A stretch of 64,000 nt of DNA from Macrolepiota albuminosa (Eukaryota > Basidiomycota > Agaricomycetes > Agaricales > Agaricaceae), in NCBI GenBank assembly GCA_027475525.1, contig JAMWFC010000116.1:2603826-2667825 (forward strand). The letters are read 5' to 3'. A program made the translations under genes and the position numbers. The notes beneath the pieces are model-generated. The model was not told the DNA's origin. It did no database searches and saw nothing but the letters and a program-made list of their open reading frames with translations. Shown here in pieces: positions 24,513 to 36,670 of this stretch; the first letter of the stretch is position 1; each line of letters begins with the position of its first letter.

Positions 24513-26820
24513 TTATTCAGGTGCAGTAAATACCTTACAACCATGGAACATTACAGCATATCTGATTTCGTCTGGGTTTCGGGATTTGATGATTTCACCT
24601 CCACATTTATAGCAGAAGTGACTGCATTATAATTTAGTTATCTTACGAATCTGTGACGTTAAGCACAATAATACTTACGTATTGCACGCAGGGGCCGGAC
24701 ACTTCAGAAAGAAAATTTTCAACATATCGGAGTCAATAGGACATCGTTTTGTTAATTTGAAAAATTCCTTACAGTCATATGGTTACATCCTTTGATCTTC
24801 TCAATTAGCGTCCGACAACCTTGTAACTCGTTAGTGAGCACGCGTTTTCGTTCGTCGACGATCCTCACCTGGGCATTGTTTCCACCCCAGACTTTTGGAA
24901 AGGCTACGTAACTCTGCGGTACTGTCACACAAATGTTTTGGTCCTTGACGATCTATTTTTTTCTGGCATTCCTTGCACCATAGGTGCCCACAACCTACAG
25001 GACATGAGATCTCATTTGTTTCATTATAGTCAGCCCTATCGACGAAGACCGTGTTCTTGCACCTGTAAGAAGTTCCCTTAGTCGTGAGCGAGTATACCAG
25101 GAGATGACTTTACGAGTTGCAAGTGACTTTAATGGAAACATCAGAGTTTTGCAACTCTTCAAAGATTTCCATTTCCGTGTCGGTTATACCAAGTTTTCGT
25201 ATGATGGGTTCGTCAATAACTGGGAAGATTATAATAAACTTGAATAGTATCGGTCGTGAAACATACCGCTCGGGACTTCTGTTCTTCCGTCCTCCGTACA
25301 TGCAGGACAAAGGACGGGGAACTTGCGAGATTTCAGATCTGCTTGTACCGTACCTTTTAGACAATCTTCACAAAAAACGTGCTGACAATCTGATAGTCGA
25401 GTAACTAACTCTTCTCGGTAATTGTCCATACACACTCCACACTCAAAGACGGAATTTGAAGACAGTACTGCCGGTGTGTCAATGTCTTCATGTCCTTGTG
25501 GCATATTCAATGTTTGACTGTCTGAAGACTCTGCCTCGACGAGAGATAGCTGGAGGATTTGTGCCAGCGCCTCCTCTTCATCAGCAAGTTCCACAGCAAG
25601 TTGCATTGCAAATGCGGTATATTGAGTGCGCATGAATTCTTCACCTGCTATGTCCCTCCCCGTGTTCCTAAGTGACGTGCGTGAGTATTGATAAGAATGA
25701 CAATGGCACTTCGTACAAGTGGAAATTAGAGTTCTCATATACTTCAGATTGAGCGTTAACTGTGTGCTGAGTCTGTACCGTCGGTGCGGGCATGCCCATT
25801 GTTGAAATCTGTCTTGTTTCTTCTGCTTGACCTTGCCTTTCTACCGTCGAAGATCGAACATTCTCTGTATGCTTTGATTGGGTTTGCAATGTTGACTGGC
25901 GCATACCTGTCTTTGCAAGCTGTGTTGCTTCTCCTACATCGGTCTGCCTCAAGGGTTCATTTCTCCTCGATATGTTTGTGTTATGAGGGGGTTGTGGGTT
26001 GGCTGACGTCTGGTCAACCTGTGAGTGTTCTAATATCGCGCTACCTGACGCGTTCCCACGGGAAGTCGTCCGACCAAGGAGGACATAAAAGGACACCGTT
26101 TCATCAGACCCGGATTCCTGTGGGTGAAGGTTACTAGCAATAAACTCTGCTGTCACCCTTGAGGAATTGCTCAGATGAATCTCAACAAGTCCAGATGTGG
26201 TAACTCCAGCATTGAAAGCCAAGTACATTTTCCCAAGGAGATTGTGATACTGGAATTTCAAGCAGCCCAAGCAGTCCCTACCATTGTCGATAATAGCAGC
26301 TGCTAATGAAGTGTTTCCCATATATCTGTTGAAATGGTAAAATAATCAGTACGAGAGTAGATTAGGTCAACTCACGCGTTGAGCAATTTTCTGAGCTTCT
26401 TCTGGTTCTTGTTTACATCATTAGTGAAGCGCATCATGGGTTCCGAGAGGATTGTGGATTTTCGGAAAAAAGGTGTTTGGATGATATCCCATGACGAGAG
26501 AACATCCGCTGCAGGTGACCAATGTTCGCAAATCGACTGCGTTGCCTACACTTGAAAGATGAATTGAAGAAGTATTATGAAAATCACAAATGGCTCACTC
26601 TTACTGCATCCAACGTCAGGAGCCAGAGAATTAATTCATCCCCCTCTTTGTGACGGTGCATTTCCAGTGCAAGTCGAGCAAAATTCAGAGTTGTCAGTCG
26701 ACCACCAGACTGACGGGGTAGATTCCCAGCAGTTAACAAGATTGGCTGGCCGGCATATGCTTGTTGGAGGTGATCCTGGGTTCCGAAGTGGTAATTTTCT
26801 CGTTCTCGTTTTCTGTGCAT
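24513..26820 (-). CDS. RBR-type E3 ubiquitin ligase (RING1-IBR-RING2)
   Basis: RBR ligases receive ubiquitin from an E2 on a RING2 cysteine and pass it to substrate. The N-terminal half is an unrecognised helical region (from MHRKRERENYHFGTQDHL; LEMHRHKEGDELILWLL) joined to a Gln/Thr/Ser-rich linker. RING1 is CGVCMDNYREELVTRLSDCQ, HVFCEDCLKG and CPAC. The IBR region has CKNTVFVDRADYNETNEISC and CGHLWCKECQKK. RING2 is CPGCRTLIEKIKGCNHMT then CPAPACNTHFCYKCGG; the Cys of KGCNHM is the expected catalytic residue. Several small introns split the zinc motifs. The end at 24513 assumes the last short intron-like run is read through; an alternative downstream exon is possible. No Ariadne or UBA domain was recognised. 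Confidence 0.85.
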
Positions 26821-27270
26821 TTGCGACGATTGGGATTTGGAAGAAATTCACGAAAACAACACATAATCTTTAACGGTTCAAATACAACACGTAAAAGGCC
26901 TTGTTATCCGCGACATAACAGCATCCTTGTGATAGTCCGACGTGGTAACAGTGAATATAACGGCGTTGACAAGGTCAATTGAGGTGCGCCACGTTTTATT
27001 GTGCTGCGTGTAACTCGTATTGATCATACGAGTCCAATAAGATAAGGCAGTGGTGCTGGAAAAAGAACCCAATAAGAGAAATCGACAGATGGTCAAGAAC
27101 AACAATCATGTCACTAATGTCACATCATCAGTGCTTAGTATAGTACTTATACGAAACGGTGTAGTAACAAATGCCATACATACAAAAGTATGTGCACAAC
27201 AAGGACAATGTTTCAGGACCTTTGTACTCAAGTCAAGCTGAAAGTTGTCCATGAACAAAGGAAATCACAT
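26821..27270. other. Intergenic, no gene seen
   Basis: Upstream region of the RBR gene and downstream flank of the pectinesterase, both on the minus strand. Short open frames on either strand carry no recognisable motif. Confidence 0.5.
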
Positions 27271-28492
27271 TTAGAAACTTTCGTCGATCCAGGTAGCGTA
27301 ATCAGATCCCAAAACTTGTTCATGCGTGATTAAAACGTTGAGGGGTGTCTCATACATCCGCTTAGAAGTGTCCGATCCAGCGCCAGTGTTAGTGTACTCT
27401 TGGAATATACTGTTACGACGTGATGTCAGTTGTAGTTTATGAACTTCACGAGATCACTTGCGGTGTAGCACCGGCAGCCATAGTTGTCCATCCTGCCGCA
27501 TTGATGATATTAGGCAAGACTGATCTCTGGAAAACAACTCTGGCGAGCACTCTCCAAGGACGGCCAAGGTAGACCTTCTGAGTCAAATCCGTAGAGGTAT
27601 TACTTGTAATAGTCGAGCTGTCAATGACGTAGTAGCTGGTATCTGTAGCTACCTCCCTCGAGTTGGCAGTAATTGCACCACCACCGATAGAGGACAGAGT
27701 ACACTCGCCGAACCATGCTGATGCCGCGCCGTAAATATAATCAACTGCGCCCTCGATGTAGCAGTTGCTGTAATATTGAGGGCCATCAGCATCGGCAAGA
27801 AGAGTGTCCTATGACTATGAGAGAAAGAACGACGCGGAAAAGTTGTAGAACGCTGACCTGGTAACCATAGAAAGCACAACCATAGTACCCTTGCTTGGTA
27901 CCCCTGGCAGCCAAAGCAGTGGCTTGCACGCCTGGTCCGTATGTATTCCTTATGTTCACATTGTACATCTTAAAGTTGTTGCTATGGGCACGGAAGGTCG
28001 ATGAGGGGTCATTGCCACCATTATCTTGTGCGTTGAGATTGTAAGCAATTGTAACCGTATTGGCTTTCCAATTTCCTCCACTAGGAAATCCATGTGAATG
28101 AAGCGAAGCAATGGAATGTCGCGAAGATACACTTACTCAGTAGAGTATCCATATATCGTCAAAGGACCTCAAGTGTGTGAAGTGAGCGAAAGAAATCATA
28201 ATGCATCATCCATAAATACCGCTGTATGTAACAGTGACCTGTTCTACATAGGTGCCTGGATAGATAAATATAGTGGCCGCAGCGGTACCGCCGAGCGACG
28301 CTACAGCTTCACTGACAGCGCTAGTCCGTAAATTCATGAGATAAAGCCTAAGAGACAGTGCACAACGAAAAACCTATATTCTCCCCCCTGCGTGCCTGTT
28401 TGTCGAACTATCTTAGCACCATTGGGAGGTGTCGTAAGAGCCAGAACAGCAGATATGCTCAAAGCCAGAGAAGCAAAACGCAGTAGAACCAT
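27271..28492 (-). CDS. Pectin methylesterase (carbohydrate esterase family 8), secreted
   Basis: Removes methyl esters from pectin so polygalacturonases can cut it. ATG at 28492 begins a clear signal peptide, MVLLRFASLALSISAVLA. After an intron comes SEAVASLGGTAAATIFIYPG, then TVTIAYNLNAQD. Next are FRAHSNNFKMYNVNIRNTYG, GCAFYGYQ and DTLLADADGPQYYSNCYIEG: the CE8 Gln and Asp region. VDYIYGAASAWFGECTL carries the second catalytic Asp, and VYLGRPWRVLARVVFQ the conserved Arg/Trp. It ends YATWIDESF. The intron 27410-27461 needs a GC donor (CC|GCAAGT) to keep TPIFQEYTNTG in frame. Divergent from a GH28 gene, 465 bp between starts. Confidence 0.92.
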
Positions 28493-28957
28493 TGTTATGT
28501 TTCCCCAGATATGTATTTCATTGGCATTATATTTAAATTCAAAAGGACGATGCGGTGCGAGCGGGACCTCTAAGGTCGTCTTGCGATGGTCACGAGTTGA
28601 GCTGCGGATAAAACTAGGCTTAAAATCAAGAAGTTCTCGACGTGCCGGGTAGGCCCAAACTTTTCATCGGAAAAATCGACAATTACAAGGAGTGATTTGG
28701 TTTTTCGTGAACGGGCCGCGATTCACGTGCGGACATTTCCCGCGTCATGTGTCCTCCTTGATCTTTATTACACATGAGAGCTTCTATCACTTTTGAACAA
28801 CGTCTTCCATGCCTCGGCGTTTGTTAATTCATTATGAGCATCCGTTAGCGCAATTCCACGGACCGTCGGCCCTTTCTCAAGTGATGTTACTTGCTGGAGA
28901 TTCTACGTCTCTAATAAGCTCAATGCGTTTCAAACCAATTAGTGAACTGTTCCAGCC
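28493..28957. promoter_or_regulatory. Divergent intergenic region between two pectinase genes
   Basis: 465 bp between a pectin methylesterase and a polygalacturonase transcribed outward. Such an arrangement fits co-regulation by pectin-derived inducers or carbon repression. I did not find a pair of CREA-type SYGGRG sites that I would call with confidence. Confidence 0.4.
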
Positions 28958-30344
28958 ATGGTGAAACCGTACTTTTCTGTGTTTTTTGGTCTAGCAATGT
29001 CAATCTTAGTCGCTCGCGGAAATCATATAGAAAAACGCGCGACCTGCACAGTCACCTCCGCCCAGAGTGTATCTGTTGACGATGTTCCAGCTATCCAGGC
29101 AGCCATCAAATCTTGTGGTGACGGTGGAGTCATAGTCATACCTGCCGGATACACTTATCAGATACTGACGACTCTTGACTTTACTGGATGTATAAATTGC
29201 GAGGTCCAGATTGAAGGCACTCTCAAACTTTCTTCCGATACTGCATTCTGGAACGGGGTCCGGGCAGTGATGCTTTTGTCGAACGTTAAGGGTGCAACAA
29301 TACATTCCAAGACTGGAAGCGGTGTTGTTGACGGAAATGGTGTCCCATTCTGGCTTGGTTAGTGTCCTCCTTTAATATACGTAAGCGTTTATCATTCAAC
29401 AAGTTCTAGCATTCGCTGCAGATAGCTCATATGCTCGGCCGACACTGATGTATATCACTGGGGGATCAAATATTGTCGTTGAGAATTTATATTTTAAGAA
29501 GTCAGTATGTTCATTCCATGTCGTACGGCGTGTGTTGATTTTCTCAGTGCTCCAAACGTCTTTCACTCTGTGACTGGCGGTGCGACAAATGTCATCTATC
29601 GGGGACTCAGGCTTAATGCTGAAACCTATGAAAATGTCACACCTAAGAATACTGACGGTTTTGATGTCGGCGCGTCCCATGTCACAATCTCAAACGTTAC
29701 CGTCACTAATCAGGATGACTGCGTTGCTTTCAAGCCAAATGCGAACTATGTTACGGTTACAGACATCACTTGTACTGGTTCGCACGGTCTAAGTGTAGGC
29801 TCTCTTGCAAAGGGAAGTAATGACGTAGTGAGTAGGAGAATCCCACCTGAACTTCTCATATCGATAGAGCATTTGTCAGGTTCAAAATATCTACGTTGAT
29901 CGAGCGACCATGGTAGACTCAGCGAAAGCTACCGGAATTAAATTGTACGACGGAACGTCAGGCCACGGTGTCGCCACTGTCCGGAATGTAACTTACAACA
30001 ACATCGTCGTGAAAAACTGTGATTATGCCGCACAGATTCAGAGTTGCTATGGTTCCACCTCTACATGCGTGGCAAGTAGCCACATAGTCACGGATGTTTA
30101 TTGGAATAACATCTCGGGCACTACGTGAGAACTTTGCTTTGAGAATAAACTAACGACTCATCCACGGCCTAGGTCTTCGAAAGATGACCCTGTCGTCGCC
30201 AACTTGAATTGCCCTTCTTCAGGAACTTGTAACATCCACTTCTCCGGGTTTACTGTCAGAGCTCCGTCAGGCAAGGCCAACGTATTGTGCTCAGCCGTGG
30301 ATGGTACACTCGGAGTGACTTGCAGTGGTGCTGCTTCAGGATAA
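28958..30344 (+). CDS. Secreted glycoside hydrolase family 28 polygalacturonase, probably exo-type
   Basis: Hydrolyses alpha-1,4-galacturonosyl bonds of pectin outside the cell. Signal peptide MVKPYFSVFFGLAMSILVARG is followed by the beta-helix. Catalytic motifs are present: NTDGFDVG, QDDCVAFKPN with the two aspartates, and GSHGLSVGSLAK with the catalytic His. The usual RIK substrate-binding motif reads GIKLYDG here. The C-terminal part has YAAQIQSCYGSTSTCV and ends VDGTLGVTCSGAASG at TAA 30342-30344. Exons begin at 28958, about 29410, 29550, 29880 and 30172. The GSHGxSVGSL form is typical of exo-acting members. Neighbour of a divergent pectin methylesterase. Confidence 0.9.
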
Positions 30345-30825
30345 ATACACCCTATGGTATGCGTGCTTTCAAATTCTATACAGATCTGCCTAGGTGGTAA
30401 TGTAAAGAAATTGCTCTCAGTGGCTTAGCCAATTGTCTCGCACCTTCAGATTCGGGCATCCAAGATTGTGAGGGTTTATCGAATTCATTATGAAGTCCTG
30501 TCAAGTTGTTGCATGTGCGGGAGAAAAGTTTGGTCCAGTCTGCATAGCGAGGGTTGTGTTAATCGTTGGGAATGGACACGTAGACTTCCAGCAGAAAGCA
30601 AGTTCACAGAAAGATTCCTGAAGTGAGAAAGGTATGAGTATAGAAGAAGAATCATAAATTTTACAATCAAAGGTCCTTCGGGAAATAAAATGTATTGTGC
30701 ACCAATGATGATGCATTGAGCGCGTAGTCTCCGGATGATTGAACATATGACAAATCCGTCAGTAGCTCATTAAAAAGATGTTGAGTAGTCTAGCGAAATC
30801 AATACCGAATAGATATATATAACAA
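30345..30825. other. Intergenic between convergent genes, nothing recognised
   Basis: Holds the 3' flanks of the GH28 gene and of the NASP-like gene. Open frames here lack motifs. Confidence 0.6.
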
Positions 30826-32276
30826 TCAAACTTCCGGGGTGTCAACACGAGGTTTTTTCTCTGTATTCGATGAAACCGCTTCCTCATCCGCTTTCCTTTT
30901 TTCTGTTGTCTTTTTCTTCTTCACCATAGACGTTAGGTCATTGACGACACCAGGGACTGTACCAGAATCTGCTGACGATCCCGCGTTTAGTTCTTTATCT
31001 AGTGCCTGCGCTGCCATTGTAGGTGCCGACATAGTCCCGTCAGTGGAGTCATTTGGTGCCGCCTTTAATTCCTCGACCTGTACGAGTTGTTAAACTAGTG
31101 TCCGGTTAAGATGACATGGTCTGACCTTCAATGCTAGGTCCTCTCTGAGCTCAGATAGCTCCTTAAATTCAACCTCAATTTGTGACTTTGACATGTTTTG
31201 CACCAACTCGTCTCTCACGAGTCGAAAAGCAGTTGATTTACCCTTGCCTTTTGCGCTTGGTTTTTCTTCTTCGGGCAGAGGAGGGAGCTGACCAGATAAT
31301 CCATCGCGAAGCTCGGCTAGGCGGCTTTCGACACTTTGTAAAGCCTTTTCCGCCTGAGCAATTGCATCGGACAAGCGTCCTGGGGTGAGGTCAAGCACCA
31401 TGCTAAGCTTGTAGTGAGCCTCGGCAATCTGACGCGACGTTACGGGAAGTAACTGTGTCTTGAGGTCAAGACCTGCTTGGTAGTCCGTAATAGCCTGATC
31501 AAATTTCTCTGTGATAGAATGAGAATGATTTTGCGGATACAACGTGAGACGACAAACCCGTTTCTAGAGATACGTCCCCTAAAGTAATATAGGTATCTGC
31601 GAGTTTGAGTTTGACCTCATCGTCGTCTTCCTGGTCCTTCACTTTGTCATAAATCGCTCGGGCAAGATCAAGGACTTCCCAGGCAGCATTGAAATCGTCC
31701 TCAGGTTCACCATCCTCACCATCTTCATCTTCGCCTTCCTCTGTCTTTTCGGCTTCAGCAATGGTCTTCTCCGCTTGTGCAAAGAGATCAACAGCAGGGT
31801 CGTCATCTCTATCGACTTCCTCCGCATCACCGGAGAACGATAAGATAGGCCCTTTTCCATTCATACCGACAGGGACTACACGCGAGTTATTATCAGGAAG
31901 TAGGACGAGAAATGGCACATACCATCTTCCTCCTCGTGACCGTCCTCTCCCTGCTCCTTTCCCAAGACAGTGCTCTGCGATATTGCATTCTCCAACAAAG
32001 CCTTTCCGTATAGAAAGTATAGGTCCGCCGTTTCTGGGCTATCTTCACCGACCTCTCTGGTCCTGAGGTTCAAACGACGCGTTAAGACGCGACAATAACG
32101 GTAGGTGGGAGAGTACACGCGGCTTACATCAACTCAAGAGCAGTGGCATAGTGCTCGATTGCTTGTTCGAACTTTTTGAGAGCAAAGGCGCGTTTCGCGT
32201 GTTCTATGGCGGTCTCGACCGTGACCTCGGTACTTGGCGCGTCGGCAGTCGGGGGTTCATTGGTCCTGAAGGCCAT
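30826..32276 (-). CDS. SHNi-TPR histone chaperone (NASP / Sim3 / Hif1 family)
   Basis: Family members bind histone H3-H4 and escort it to chromatin, and in fission yeast Sim3 brings CENP-A to centromeres. The start at 32276 begins MAFRTNEPPTADAPSTEVTV, then the first TPR helix pair AIEHAKRAFALKKFEQAIEH. After introns come TADLYFLYGKALLENAI (TPR2), an acidic insert rich in Glu/Asp (EEGEDEDGEDGEPEDDF), AWEVLDLARAIYDKV, LADTYITLGDVSLE and FDQAITDYQAGLDLK with YKLSMVLDL. The SHNi block resumes in RLAELRDGL, and the C-terminus is a Lys-rich NLS-like stretch, KKKKTTEKRK, ending DTPEV. An acidic loop interrupting TPR2 is the family hallmark. Whether it serves H3 or CENP-A cannot be told. Confidence 0.85.
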
Positions 32277-32661
32277 TTAACCATAGTATATCCAAGAGCA
32301 TGCGATACTTACGAAGTCATGATGAAATCCAAGGGCAGCGTGGAGAGAGTAAGGAATTTGAGTACAAAGGATCGCTGGGTGTTAGTGTCAAAGCCAACAG
32401 AAACCAACAGGTCACTGTGGGAAGCCTCGCGCGTGACAGCCCAAAAGAAGAAAACAGGTCGCGTGTAGAAACTTGCACTTTTGCGCCAAAAAATATCCAT
32501 TCATTTACAGGCTCAAAGCATAGAAAAAAGTAACGAATGTAGGGTATTATCATCAAATGTTAACAAAGTCCCGAAAAGCGATAGAGATGAATGAATGATC
32601 GTGAATGCAATTAAGGTAAGTAAATAGCGGAGAGATACAGGAGAAACGGGACCAGGGGTAA
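32277..32661. other. Intergenic, no gene seen
   Basis: Upstream flank of the NASP-like gene and 3' flank of the AP180 gene; both are on the minus strand. Overlapping short frames on both strands here have no motifs. Confidence 0.6.
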
Positions 32662-35600
32662 CTAAATTAGGGAAGCACCGTTCTGTTGCTGAGGATTTTG
32701 GCGAATCGTAGAATTGGAGCCAAAGGTACCCGTTCCGCTGAAGAGGTTAGAACCAAAAGAGTGGGAACTTAGAGTGGATGTCGGAAGACTTGGGGCAGGC
32801 GGAATTGTCGAAACTGCGGTGTTAGATAAACCTATCATGGACGCGCGAAAAGGGTTGGCAGCGCTTCCGCCAGTCATCTGCGGTCGCAGGCCTTGACCTA
32901 CTGTAGAACCACTGCCAAAGGTTCCTATAGCCCCAGTCATCTGACTGGTCATGAAAGGTTTTGTGGATGAGGTGCGAGATGAGAATCCACCAGTCAATAA
33001 CGTTCCAGTAGCGCTTGGTACCGCCCCTGTACTGGTCATTGTGTGTTGAGGCGTAACTGATGACGAGTCCGGAATCGGAGGCAGAGATTCCATTAATGAG
33101 GCACCAAATGACGACATCGGCTTGAATGGTTTGAGTCCAGCAAAGCCTGTTATCTGCGATTTTATAGGCGCAACGGACGATGCAGAGGTATTGGTTGTTC
33201 CTGTGGGCTGACTTGAGAGGGAGGAAGGCCATGTCGAGTCGGAAACCCCGGAGCTGATGGTGGAAGCTACCGTTGATTGAGCATTGAGAGCACCAACAGG
33301 CTGGGCGCTGAATGCACTGGGTTGGCTACCAGATGCATGTGGTTTATTGCCGAAAGCAAATGAAGACGCCACACTGGATATGTCGGTTGCTCCGGGCCCC
33401 AAAACGCCAGAATTGAAACTATTAAACCTGCTCTGCAGGAGATTGTCCTGCTGCTGCTGAGGCTGAGGAAGTGTCTGTTGTTGCTGAGGCTGCTGAGCTC
33501 CATTCTGTGAACCAAAACCCATGCGTAACTCTAGCAATGTCGGCTGCTTGGGCACAGGTAGAGGAGCAACTGTAGTGATAGGTCCGAAAGGATTTTTCGT
33601 TCCAGTTTGATGAGTTTTAACCGGTTGTATGACAGGAGGTGAATTCGCACTGTTAGCTGTTGACCCAAAGGAAGTGAGTGGGGTAGATGATGGGCGTGCA
33701 GGCACATTTGCAGGTTGAACAGAGGAAGAAGCTTGCGCAAAATGCGATGCGACGGTAGATGTCGTAGAGAAACCAGCGCCTGTCGATGTTAACGGCTGCG
33801 AAGGGTAAAAATTCTGGATACCTGTAGCTGGATCCTGGTTCTGGTTCGGGAAGGGGTTCTGAGTGGCCTGTCCAGGCACACCGGTTCCACCGAATAACTG
33901 CATTCCGGTGGATTGAGAGAACATCATACTCTGTCGGAATGGGTTAACTCCCGTCGCTTGTGGCCAAAGAAAGCCGGTTGGCTGAGGTGGTTGAGGTGGG
34001 GCAAAATCGGCAGATTGTGGCTGATGCGCTGGACTGATGCCGGTGGCCTGCGGTTGTTGTTGAACGAGTCCTGTGAGTTGTGGTTGCGTCGACTGGGTAA
34101 GGAAAGAAGCGAAAGCAGGATGGCCAGTTCGTGGCTGTTGCATAGAGAAAGGGTTCGTTTGGGTTGCTGTTGGTTGAAAATTGATAAATCCAGTCGGGTG
34201 AGCTTGTGCGAACGACCGACCAGTTATTTGCATTCGGGCAAATGGATTTGAAATATTTTGTGTTTGAAAATACGCCGTGCCCGGGCTTCGTGGATGTTAA
34301 AGATTGTATTGAGAGACAGATAGCTATTCACCTGTTAGTTTGAGGGTTAAACATCGTGGGTTGCTCTTCTTCAATGGCGGCGAAGAAGTCGAAGGTACCT
34401 GAGACAACCGGCTTCGATGTTGAGGCACTAGTTGATGCGTCCGTAGGAGTCCGATTGGGCAAATTTGGTGTGGAGGCATCTTTAGAAGCTGAAGCTTTTT
34501 GAGGGTCATGCTTTTGTGGGTATAAAATCATAAAAGACAGGATTAACGTGCTTACTGTTACTGGTGTCGGATTGCTTCGATTTTTCAGGTGCCTTCAGGC
34601 CCCTGTCTGCTGCCTCCTTGGTGGCTTTATATTCGATCCTGTTTTGCTCAAAACCAGGATCTTCGAGATATTCCTGAAGGGAACCTGCCAACGATACCGG
34701 TGCCTTCAAATTGTATCAATCACTGTATCTCGAAGCACAGGACATGTTGCTTACATGCTTCAAGTTAGGGATTGGGACGCTGAGAAGATTCTGAAGTTTC
34801 TTCGCCACCCCAAGGAACTCGACGACACGCTCTGTTTGTTTACAGAAGTTCCGATATATACCAAGTGCTTCCGTTGCATCTATATGCGACATTTCAAAGT
34901 AATGTTCTAATGGAATATTCAAGATTCGCAAAGGAAGTAAAAGAGGGGAAAATACCCAGAAGATTAATAACACCCTCATTTCCCGCTTGGAACAAGATCA
35001 AGAGATCTTTGACGAGCATTTGTAGTGCAGCAATTGTGAGTTCATCTTCAAGGTTATCCAGGTAAAACTTGCAGATGTATATGAAAATTTGCTCAATCAT
35101 ATCATGAGAAGAAACGTACTCGGCAGTCCACCAGTGTACCAATCATATGATGAACCGCCTTCGTTTCCCTGAGCAAACCCTTCTCCACCGTCATTACGCG
35201 CAGTTTCCTTCCCACGATTGTTTTACTCCTTGTGGGACCCGTGGAAGTTGATACAGAAGCAGAGGGAGTATTCTTGGCGAATGGACCTTTACCCTTTTTT
35301 GAACCTCGGGTCGTTATATCTTCGTCAACAGAGGCTGAGTTACGCATATCTCGATTGTTTTCAGCTTGGACACGGATAGCATCATGCTTGAGGTCGCGAT
35401 AGGCGCGGATACGTGACTCGAGGTAAGCTGCATAATGTTGTAGGTTTTCCGGTACGGCATATCCTGATCAGAAACATGCAACCTGATTAACAACTAGAAT
35501 GATGGTATTCCGGAATACTCACCTTCCCAACTTCCAGCCGATACATTGCGTAACCGGAGGATGTCCGAGTTTGAGAGATAACCCAAGACGTTGTCTGTTG

Positions 35601-35918
35601 CACCATTACGAATCATAGTGTGCAAGACGATCAGGGCCTTAAATACGACCTAAGAAATAGTGTAAAGTGAGGCATTGTCTCAGAAAGGTCTATATATGAC
35701 ATGCAATAGTGTTTGGTTCCCGAAATCGAGGGGAAAGAGCCTTGCAGACATCGTGAATCGCTCCGTCATCAGACCATGTTGCAGCTATTATGGTGTCGAG
35801 ATACTGCAGGAATAGTATGAGCGTCTTGCCACAATAGGTGGTGGAGAGCTACCTTGGCCTTTGGCACTGCAGCCTTGGGCTTACAAGCTAGTTTGACGAC
35901 CTTGTCGAAACTCGACAT
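32662..35918 (-). CDS. AP180/CALM-type clathrin assembly protein with ANTH domain (YAP1801/1802 family)
   Basis: Binds PtdIns(4,5)P2 through its ANTH domain and links clathrin and EH-domain proteins at endocytic sites. The start at 35918 gives MSSFDKVVKLACKPKAAVPK, the conserved ANTH N-terminus with its basic lipid-binding patch. AATWSDDGAIHDVCKAL, FKALIVLHTMIRNGATDNVL, LESRIRAYRDLKHDA and VEKGLLRETKAVHHMIGTLV follow, with later helices to about 34700. The C-terminal half is Pro/Gln/Thr/Gly-rich, disordered, with repeated TG-containing phrases and at least five NPF motifs (NPFSMQ, NPFRQS, NPFPNQ, NPFGPI, NPFRAS) for EH-domain binding. It ends NGASLI. Intron 35650-35704 seems to need a GC donor (ATT|GCATGT) to give NTIVVFKALIV. 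Confidence 0.9.
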
Positions 35919-36050
35919 GGCCTGTTCAAGGATTCAAAAGTAATCACGAAGGGAGTAAGTAACTCATTTGAACTCCGACGACGCGACCATCCTTTCGATG
36001 CTCGTTAAGACGAACCTTGGGTTTCTTGCGGAAAGGCAGACTGAGCATGG
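35919..36050 (-). other. Likely 5' leader of the AP180 gene with an upstream ORF
   Basis: On the minus strand an ATG near 36049 opens a frame MLSLPFRKKPKVRLNEHRKD that ends by a stop just before the AP180 start. A donor-like site (A|GTTACTT) and the acceptor CAG before the AP180 ATG suggest a leader intron, but splicing would not place this frame in phase with AP180. It therefore looks like an upstream ORF. Confidence 0.35.
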
Positions 36051-36670
36051 TGCTGGATGATGTCAATGAGAAAAAAGGGTACTTCCACTGGAAGACACTG
36101 TATTTTTATCCTTCAGATCCCGTTCGCGGCTCAATAATATTCTTCAATTCATACTTGATGCAAAAAACGCATTTTCCGGGAGGACAGAAGCCACATGTAC
36201 ATCGCGGAGTTCTTTCGGGATGCACATCGATACATGGAGCTTTAATCACATTCAACTACAGACGCTTAACCGTTCGTTGAAGTGGTATACTTGTGTTTTG
36301 TGAAGACATTGCTTGTGATCGTTGCGATCACCGGAACGGGCGGGCATAAATCAACGGCACAGATCTCAGGGTCGATGCCGAGATGCACTAATTCTTCACG
36401 CAAAAGGAGCTCGCACGCAGGTTATAACATGCATAATGTGGTCACACGAAAGGTGGATTTGAATTTAATAGCGCGTTTAACATTTGTTTTTTCTGTTTGA
36501 ACACCAGAAGCTCTCGAGTCTTTGACTTGTTCCTATTATTATCTTGTGATCAGTGGAGTTGGAACTTTCCCCACGATCATTTATCCATCCATGGCCCAGA
36601 AACCTGCAGCGTTCTTTCTTATACTTACAAGGTCTGCTCTCTCCTATTACGGACCAACCCCACGCGCTCA
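36051..36670. promoter_or_regulatory. Intergenic region between AP180 and GH47-1
   Basis: Divergent promoter region of about 620 bp. No TATA box or repeat stands out, and the frames in it lack motifs. Confidence 0.4.
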
